Assembly: GCA_965237445.1 (NCBI GenBank)
Contig: OZ250142.1
Coordinates: 1,798,001 to 1,862,000, forward strand
Origin: G963668185 sp965237445
Lineage (GTDB): Bacteria; Chloroflexota; Dehalococcoidia; Lucifugimonadales; G963668185
Direction: 5' to 3'
Length of the DNA: 64,000 bases
Part shown: piece by piece, positions 58,273-64,000 of the stretch
How positions within the stretch are numbered: position 1 is the first letter of the stretch
Layout: every line of letters starts with the position of its first letter
Made by a program: the position numbers and the translations under genes
The notes under the pieces: model-generated
The model's input: the letters and a program-made list of their open reading frames with translations, nothing else
Database searches by the model: none
Told to the model about the DNA's origin: nothing

Positions 58273-59742
58273 TTATCTGTTTGACTGTGATGTCAGCCTT
58301 TCGCCGAACTCCCCCTCTACCACCCACACGTCCTTGCCTCCGCCTCCCTGGCTGGAATTGACCACGAGACTTCCCTTTCGTAATGCGACGCGGCAGAAGG
58401 CGCCGGGCACTATCCGTGTCTCCTGGCCGTGCAGCACAAAGGGCCTCAGGTCCACGTGACGCGGTTCTATATGGCCGTCTACCAGGCAGGGGGATCGGGA
58501 GAGCGCCAGCGTGGGTTGGGAGATGAAGTCGGCCGGGTCGGCCTGGAGGCCCTTGGCGTACTCGTCCCTCTCTTCCTGCGTCGCGTGAGGTCCTACCAGC
58601 ATTCCGTAGCCCCCGGACTCGCCAACGCGTTTCACCACCAGCTTGTCCAGGTTGTCGAGCGTGTACTCCAGGTCCTTTGGCCTTCTGCACAGATACGTGT
58701 CCACGTTGGGCAAGATCGGCTCGCTCCCCAGGTAGTAGCGGATCATGTCAGGCACGTAGGCATACACGCTCTTGTCGTCAGCCACGCCGGTGCCCGGCGC
58801 ATTGACCAGGGACACGTTTCCGAGCTTGTACGCGTGCATCAGTCCTGGCACACCCAGCAGCGAATCCGCCCGGAACACGAGCGGGTCGATGAAGTCATCG
58901 TCCACGCGGCGGTAGATCACATCCACGCGTCTCAGTCCCGTTGTGGTGCGCATGTACACAAAACCGTTGTTGACCAGCAGGTCCCTTCCTTCCACTAATT
59001 CCGCGCCCAGTTCGCTGGCAAGGAACATGTGCTCGTAGAACGCGGAGTTATACACCCCCGGTGTGAGCAGGGCGATGGTCGGATCGGTTCTTCCGTTCGG
59101 GGCGAGTTCCTGGAAGGTTTCAAGCAGCACACGGCCGTAGTGTTCCACTTCACTTACGCGGGAGCTGCGGTACAGGCGCCTGAGACTGCCCTTTGCCGCC
59201 TTGCGATTGGCAATCATGTATGAAACGCCGGAGGGAACTCGAAGGTTGTCTTCGAGCACGTGGAAGCCTTCGTTCGTGCGCACCAGATCGGTGCCGCATA
59301 TAGCGACCCATGTGCCGTGGACTGGCTCCACTCCGCGCATTTGGACGCGGTACTGGGGGCAGCCGCGCACCACGTCCACCGGAATCACGCCGTCCTCTAT
59401 GATGCGGGCCTCGCTATAGACATCTCCCAGGAACTTGTTCAGGGCCTCGAGACGCTGCGTCAGGCCAGCTACTAGCCGGCGCCAGTCATCGCCGGAGAGG
59501 ACTCGCGGCAGACAGTCTATGGGGATGATTCGTTCGTCTGCCTCTTCATCGCCGTAGACAGTGAACGTTATGCCTTCGCTGGAAAACGACCGTGTGACAA
59601 GCTCTTGGATGCTAACGAGCTCCTCAGCGGAGAATTGCTTCAGCGCCTCGTACACCAGACGGTAATGCTCGCGAGGTTCACCATCCGGGTAGAACATCTC
59701 GTCGTAGATGGACGGGTCATGTTCGTAGCAGTCGAAATTCAA
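58273..59742 (-). CDS. Circularly permuted ATP-grasp family protein
   Basis: This 489-residue protein belongs to the DUF404/DUF407-type circularly permuted ATP-grasp group. It has YDEMFYPDGEPREHYRLVYE at the start, DCLPRVLSGDDWRRL, VPSGVSYMIANRKAAKGSL, TPGVYNSAFYEHMFLA, LVEGRDLLVNNGFVYMRTT and the end EGEFGERLTSQS. ATP-grasp enzymes form carboxylate-amine bonds using ATP, and the group always pairs with alpha-E and transglutaminase genes, as here. It is the first gene of the operon; a TTG start at 59742 with weak ribosome binding is accepted because the family begins there. The substrate and product are unknown. Confidence 0.92.
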   Translation of the reverse strand: MNFDCYEHDPSIYDEMFYPDGEPREHYRLVYEALKQFSAEELVSIQELVTRSFSSEGITFTVYGDEEADERIIPIDCLPRVLSGDDWRRLVAGLTQRLEALNKFLGDVYSEARIIEDGVIPVDVVRGCPQYRVQMRGVEPVHGTWVAICGTDLVRTNEGFHVLEDNLRVPSGVSYMIANRKAAKGSLRRLYRSSRVSEVEHYGRVLLETFQELAPNGRTDPTIALLTPGVYNSAFYEHMFLASELGAELVEGRDLLVNNGFVYMRTTTGLRRVDVIYRRVDDDFIDPLVFRADSLLGVPGLMHAYKLGNVSLVNAPGTGVADDKSVYAYVPDMIRYYLGSEPILPNVDTYLCRRPKDLEYTLDNLDKLVVKRVGESGGYGMLVGPHATQEERDEYAKGLQADPADFISQPTLALSRSPCLVDGHIEPRHVDLRPFVLHGQETRIVPGAFCRVALRKGSLVVNSSQGGGGKDVWVVEGEFGERLTSQSNR

Positions 59743-59948
59743 GTCAAAGGCTCACGCCAATGGGGAAGTCGCAGATTGACGCTTTCCTCCAGGTCAGGAC
59801 TATTGCACTGATACAATCTCCCAACTCGGAACGGTGGCCAAGTCTATCACGTTGGTCCGATACGTAGTACGCCGCCAGGCATGTTAGGTCCGGCATTATC
59901 CAGCCGGATTATGTGCCCTGGCCTGAAACGCTCAACGTTGGTATCGGG

Positions 59949-62153
59949 TTAAGCCGGCTCAATTGGAGTGCTTTCCTCAAGCACCTCCAGTTCCTGTTCA
60001 ACCGACTTCTCAGGCGGTGTCAGTGGTAACTCCACGATCATGGACGTGTGGCTGCCTTTCTCCGATTCGACTCGAATCGAGCCGCCATGCTCCCTCACGA
60101 TGTCACTGGACATGGCGAGTCCGAGCCCCGTTCCTTGCCCGGTGGGCTTCGTGGTGAAGAAAGGGTTGAAAATTTTCTCAATGACATCGGGCGGCATCCC
60201 ATCGCCATTGTCCTTGATCGTTATGACGACCGAGTCTTCCCCACGTCTGCTGGTCACCGATAAAGTTGGGTTGTACGGTTCAGATTCCGGTCCGGACTCC
60301 GCAAGGGCTTTGCGCTTCTCGTCTGTCGCGTAACAGGCGTTTCCGACCATGTTCAGGAACACGCGTCCCAGGTCCTGCGGTACTACTTCGAGCTCTCCAA
60401 TTTCCGGGTCCAGGTCCTGCTCAATGTGCAATTGGAAGTCGGGGTCCGTTGCTCGGGCGCTGTGATAAGCCAGCCGAGCGTACTCATCCACTAGCAAGTT
60501 CAGATCTGTGGACCGCAGGTCGCTGCCCCCGCGGCCCATCATGAGCATGTCCTGCACGATTCTGTTGGCGCGCTCGCTATGCTGCCTTATGCGCCCAAGA
60601 TTGCCGACAAGGTCCTCCGAGATCTCCTTAACGTAGGACACATCGTCGGCCTTGATATCGCCGTTCTTGCCTTCCCCCAGCACCTCGTTCATCTCATCCA
60701 GAAGTTCCTCGGACGCCTCGGAGAAGTTCTTCACAAAGTTCAATGGGTTCCTGATCTCGTGTGCCACGCCGGCGGTAAGTTCTCCAAGTGCGGCCAGCTT
60801 CTCCCTCATGACGATCTGGTCCTGGGCCTGCCTGAGTTCTCCAAGTACGCTCTCAAGCTGTTTGTTTTTCCCCTGGAGTTCCTCCGCCAGCTCCTCGACC
60901 AGGTTCAGCCGCTGCACCTCCAGTGCGTGCTTGCGAAACACTTCGAGAGCCGCCGCCATGTCCGCAACTTCGTCTCTGCCGCTGACTTCAACCTCCGCCT
61001 CCAGGTCGCCGCCTGCCATCGAGCGCATTCGTTCGGACAGTGTCCGCAAGCGTCGAAGGAGAACGCGTCCTACATAAAGCCATGCGATGAGAATCGCGCC
61101 GCCCACGCTTACTCCACTAATCACTATCAGCAGAGTGCGTCCCGTGGCGACCGCCTGATCAGAACCAAGCGTAGCGGCCTGAACGTCTTCATTTGCCGAG
61201 CCCACCAGGCTGTCAACGCCGGCAGCCAGTTCCGCTGCAACCGTTCTGTTGCGGTTTAGCAGATCACGCTGGCGCTCTCCAATCGTTATCTCGCGATCTA
61301 CCAGGGTGAATGCGTTGTCCTCGCCCAGTCCCAAGTCGAACAGGCGCTGGAATGTCGGTTCAACCTGGGAGTAGATAGGAAATTCCTGGACCGCGTTCAA
61401 GGCTTGTTCAATTCGGCCAACCGTCGACTCGATGCGCTCTCTAAGCGGCTCTAACAGGGCGGGATTCGACAACGTGAACGCCGTCGCCAGGAGCTGGGCC
61501 GCCAGATTCGCCTCTGTCTGAAGAACTGAAAGATGCCGGTAGTACAGGAACTGGTCCTCTGAGAAGTGGAACTCGGAAGGAACTGCGGGCTCCCCAAGCC
61601 GGTAATATCCCGTAATAGTGAAGAAGAGTTGTTTGTCCGCCTCCGGGATCACGGTATTTTCAATCGTGGTCGATAGTTCCTCAAGCTCGACCCTGAAGGC
61701 CTCCTTTTGCAGCCTCGCGTCGAATAGTTCCGAAGTCTCCTCCTCGATGGCCTCTATGTTCTGGAACAGGACATCGGCGCGGTTGCGAATCAAATCGAAG
61801 CGCTCGTCGCCGGAGAGCCGTTCCTCAAGGTCGGCAAGCAACTGTTCCAGTTCCAGGCGTGTTGCGTTAATGCCGGACGAGGCCTGTGTCAGTTCGTCAG
61901 GCGTTTCCGCGGAGATCAGGTTTGGAGCGGCGTTCACTAGAGTGGCGCTATACTGAGCCACGCCGAACGCCGCCACGACTTCAGGAACGCTCTCTTCGCT
62001 CACGCGAGTTTGAGCGTCTGCCACGCGGTTGAAAGAGAACAGCCCCACCAGACTTGCGGCCATTGTGACCATCACGGCAGCGCCGATGCCCAAGTAAAGC
62101 TGGGCCGAAATCCGGTACCGTCTCTCCAATATGTTCTTGAGTCTGTTCCTCAT
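59949..62153 (-). CDS. Membrane sensor histidine kinase with large periplasmic domain (TorS-like)
   Basis: This 734-residue kinase has a first membrane segment at about 18-41, a periplasmic all-helical domain at about 42-339, a second membrane segment at about 340-361, HAMP (362-413), a coiled coil, the phosphorylated His at 465 in AHEIRNPLNFVKNF, and a Bergerat ATPase with VVITIKDNGDGMPPDVIEK and GTGLGLAMSSDIVREHGGSI. No receiver domain is attached. The ATG (ATGA) overlaps the upstream binding-protein stop by 4 bases. The layout resembles TorT/TorS, where a periplasmic protein presents the ligand to the kinase. No response regulator gene is in the window. Confidence 0.92.
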   Translation of the reverse strand: MRNRLKNILERRYRISAQLYLGIGAAVMVTMAASLVGLFSFNRVADAQTRVSEESVPEVVAAFGVAQYSATLVNAAPNLISAETPDELTQASSGINATRLELEQLLADLEERLSGDERFDLIRNRADVLFQNIEAIEEETSELFDARLQKEAFRVELEELSTTIENTVIPEADKQLFFTITGYYRLGEPAVPSEFHFSEDQFLYYRHLSVLQTEANLAAQLLATAFTLSNPALLEPLRERIESTVGRIEQALNAVQEFPIYSQVEPTFQRLFDLGLGEDNAFTLVDREITIGERQRDLLNRNRTVAAELAAGVDSLVGSANEDVQAATLGSDQAVATGRTLLIVISGVSVGGAILIAWLYVGRVLLRRLRTLSERMRSMAGGDLEAEVEVSGRDEVADMAAALEVFRKHALEVQRLNLVEELAEELQGKNKQLESVLGELRQAQDQIVMREKLAALGELTAGVAHEIRNPLNFVKNFSEASEELLDEMNEVLGEGKNGDIKADDVSYVKEISEDLVGNLGRIRQHSERANRIVQDMLMMGRGGSDLRSTDLNLLVDEYARLAYHSARATDPDFQLHIEQDLDPEIGELEVVPQDLGRVFLNMVGNACYATDEKRKALAESGPESEPYNPTLSVTSRRGEDSVVITIKDNGDGMPPDVIEKIFNPFFTTKPTGQGTGLGLAMSSDIVREHGGSIRVESEKGSHTSMIVELPLTPPEKSVEQELEVLEESTPIEPA

Positions 62154-63444
62154 GGCACCGAGTCCATGAGTGTCTCAACCGGCCGATATTGCCCCGCGCT
62201 GTCTATGACGGTCAAGAAGACTTTGTCAGAACCCTGGTTGTCGTCCTGTCCATATCTCAATTGGAACCCGTCAATGTCAATGTCGCCCGCATCCTTTAGG
62301 CTCTTCAGGAAGCAATCGCGGTCTAACTCTCTGCCGCATGCCTCGAGCCCGGCGATTGCCAGACGTCCCGCCAGGTAGCCCTCGAAGGAAACGAACCCCG
62401 GAATGACTTTCGGATCAAATGCTTGTAGCGCCTTCAGGTAGGCGGCAGCCACGGGCATCGAATCGTCGGTGGGGAAGGGCACAACTTGCGTAACGTATAC
62501 TCCCGTGCCAACTTCCCCTAGCTCGTTGGCAAGTGCGTTACTGCCCACGAAGGAGACCGTCATGAAAATCCAGTCCAGCCCTATGTGCCGTGTCCAGGAA
62601 ATGAGCTCCGCTACAGGTTCGTACGCGCCGATTATGATCACAGCCTCTGGAGAGCCATGGCGAAGCTCCAGCAGACCGATCCTAACCGCCTTGGTGTTGC
62701 GCGGGTACAGGCCGATTGCTGCCGGCTTCATGTCTCGTCGTTCGAGCGCAGTAATACGCCGTTGTATCCGGCGCGCCCGAACGAGTCATCCTGGTACATC
62801 ACCCCGATGCGCCGTATGCCAAGGTCTTCGGTGAGCCGGGCCACCATCTCCTCAGTTTCCTGATAGTAGGAGGCTCGTAGATTCAATACGGCTCGCAGCT
62901 CGGGGCTTCTTAGGAACTCGGCGCCGGTAAACGGACCGATGTAAGGGACGCCTGCCTCATCGGCAACCGGTGTGGCAGAACGTGATGTCGGCGTGCCCAC
63001 AGCGCCTATCAGGGCGAAGACACGGTCGTCCTCGATCAGGGAGATCGTGTTTCTGGCTGCGGCTCCAGGCTCGTATCCGTCGTCCTTGAACGTTAGCCTC
63101 AGCGTTCGTCCGTGGACTCCACCGTTCTGGTTAACCTCTTGGAACGCCGCAAGGATTCCAAATTGCATGTTCTTGCCGAGTTCCTGCGCGGGGCCGCTGA
63201 AGGCTGCGGACTGGCCGAAGAGGATCTCATTTTCGGAGACACCAGGTCCGATGTCGTCAGATGTGCCATCGGAGACAGTCGTATCCTCGCCGGGTACGCT
63301 ATCGCTAACAATGGTGGGGACAGGCTCGGGTTCTGTGCCGTTGCAACCTGATCCAAGCGCCCCAAGGGCAAGCGCCAACGGAACAGAAACAGCGATTGCG
63401 ATGTTCCGGAAGAATGGGAGAAGCCTCGAATGCCGAGGCCTCAA
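62150..63444 (-). CDS. Leu/Ile/Val-type ABC substrate-binding lipoprotein, apparent -1 frameshift
   Basis: This is a type I periplasmic binding protein (Peripla_BP_6). Its N-part has a lipobox GSGC (about residue 32 from the TTG at 63444), IGQSAAFSGPAQELG-type FGQSAAFSGPAQELGKNM and VGTPTSRSATPVADEAGVPYI. The C-part (from about 62740) has AVIIIGAYEPVAELI and YLAGRLAIAGLEACG. The frames join at about 62749: one missing base restores GVLLALERRDMKPAAIGLYP, matching family spacing. The ATG-like start at 62731 is therefore an artefact. It ends in an ATGA overlap with the kinase gene, so it is probably the ligand receptor for that kinase rather than part of a transporter; no permease or ATPase is nearby. 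Confidence 0.85.
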
Positions 63445-63449
63445 GATTG

Positions 63450-63866
63450 TCAGACCCTGTGGGCGACCAGGGTCAGGCGATTCTTGCCTTGCTCTCGCCG
63501 ATAGCACAAGTCGTCCATCATCGTGCGGACAAGGTGAATGCCAAGCCCGCCTATTGGCCGATCTTCCATCGCAGCGTCGACGTCTGGCAGCGGGGCGTCG
63601 TTCAGCGGATCGAATGGCTTACCGTCGTCCGCGATCTCCAGGGTGAGCGCGTTATCTTCAGAGATCATGGTTATCTCTATTTCATGTAGACCGCTCTCGT
63701 ACCCATGATTCATGATGTTGAGCCCCACCTCCTCCAGGACCAGATTGATCTTGAATGTGAGGTCCGCCGGCCAGCTCTCTCGTTCCGCCAGCTCTTCAAC
63801 CTGGCTGGTGATCTCCTCTAGCTGCTCTGGCTTGGTCTCAACAGTGAAGGTGACCCTTTCGCTCAT
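63450..63866 (-). CDS. Anti-sigma factor-type serine/threonine kinase (RsbW/SpoIIAB-like ATPase domain)
   Basis: This 138-residue protein has the Bergerat kinase fold: N-box LVLEEVGLNIMNHGY, G1 IADDGKPFDP and G2 GGLGIHLVRTMMDD. RsbW/SpoIIAB relatives bind sigma factors or phosphorylate STAS anti-anti-sigma proteins. It overlaps nothing but follows the PP2C phosphatase gene by 2 bases and precedes the binding protein by 5 bases, so all four genes are one operon. Here the partner is unknown; no STAS or sigma gene is visible in the window. Confidence 0.92.
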   Translation of the reverse strand: MSERVTFTVETKPEQLEEITSQVEELAERESWPADLTFKINLVLEEVGLNIMNHGYESGLHEIEITMISEDNALTLEIADDGKPFDPLNDAPLPDVDAAMEDRPIGGLGIHLVRTMMDDLCYRREQGKNRLTLVAHRV

Positions 63867-63868
63867 GA

Positions 63869-64000
63869 TCAGGCCTCATTGCGGTGCAGGGTCAGGCAGG
63901 TGACATCATCCGATTGGGGAGTGTCTCCCGCGAACGCATGGACGGCTTTGAAGATGACCCGGTTGGCCACTTGTGCGTCCTTTGGCGCCTCTCCTCCAAA
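63869..64000 (-). CDS. SpoIIE-type PP2C serine phosphatase, C-terminal fragment (cut by window edge)
   Basis: The last 43 residues (to a TGA at 63869-63871) read VANRVIFKAVHAFAGDTPQS and DDVTCLTLHR, the end of SpoIIE/RsbU-type PP2C phosphatases, where the DDVT aspartates bind metal. These phosphatases remove phosphate from anti-anti-sigma proteins, opposing the adjacent RsbW-like kinase. The gene runs past base 64000, so sensor domains upstream are not visible. Confidence 0.8.
   Translation of the reverse strand, partial: FGGEAPKDAQVANRVIFKAVHAFAGDTPQSDDVTCLTLHRNEA

Noticed and set aside
62150..62731. Separate gene for the C-terminal half of the binding protein
   Set aside because: The joined frames give one complete periplasmic binding protein; the start ATG is internal (RRDMKPAAIG).
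1..64000. CRISPR array, rRNA operon or prophage
   Set aside because: No regularly spaced direct repeats with unique spacers, no rRNA-like sequence and no phage structural genes were seen; the 233-bp units have no spacers.

Overview
The window reads as one chromosomal segment of a GC-rich bacterium. The best guess is a Chloroflexota member of the Dehalococcoidia/SAR202 type, but this is inferred from gene content and style (two S9 peptidases, a circularly permuted ATP-grasp/alpha-E/transglutaminase cluster, Pro/Thr-rich lipoproteins, frequent TTG starts with good ribosome binding sites, an acpS promoter placed as for a leaderless mRNA). No rRNA or phylogenetic marker was compared. Four genes (parE, hisH, sthA, an ABC substrate-binding protein) each carry one apparent single-base frameshift, so part of the sequence may be draft quality.

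Layout: 1-3.2 kb (-) hflK-hflC-ybeY-dnaX, a membrane quality-control pair followed by rRNA maturation and the DNA polymerase III tau subunit (cut by the window edge). 3.3-14.8 kb: an SDR, an unknown gene, a GIY-YIG protein, a GMC oxidoreductase, two paralogous S9 peptidases around an EEP-fold hydrolase, and queA, separated by repeat-rich spacers including three tandem 233-bp units. 14.8-20 kb: an AadA-like nucleotidyltransferase, folD, a parDE-type module between direct repeats, acpS-nnr, and a higBA module. 20-24.7 kb: an acyltransferase, a decayed IS5-type element containing a dispersed repeat, an ankyrin lipoprotein, and hspR-dnaJ.

24.9-29.1 kb (+): a small leader ORF coupled to cobalamin adenosyltransferase, then hisH-hisA-methyltransferase-hisF-hisIE. 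29-32 kb: DUF1385, rplU-rpmA-rpmE with terminator, DUF503, a HAD hydrolase. 32-41.5 kb (-): SppA-DUF4350-triple-repeat lipoprotein, a dipeptide/oligopeptide ABC importer, and prfB with a +1 recoding site. 41.5-54 kb: a MITE, a collagen-like lipoprotein, two tRNA-Arg genes, a stand-alone 5'-3' exonuclease, sthA, and several secreted lipoproteins, two of which share a Cys-paired repeat (one fused to an eight-bladed PQQ-like propeller). 54-59.7 kb: DUF502 and an ATP-grasp/amt/alpha-E/transglutaminase operon. 60-64 kb (-): a PP2C phosphatase, an RsbW-like kinase, a Leu/Ile/Val-type binding protein and a sensor histidine kinase, which look like one periplasmic signalling operon.
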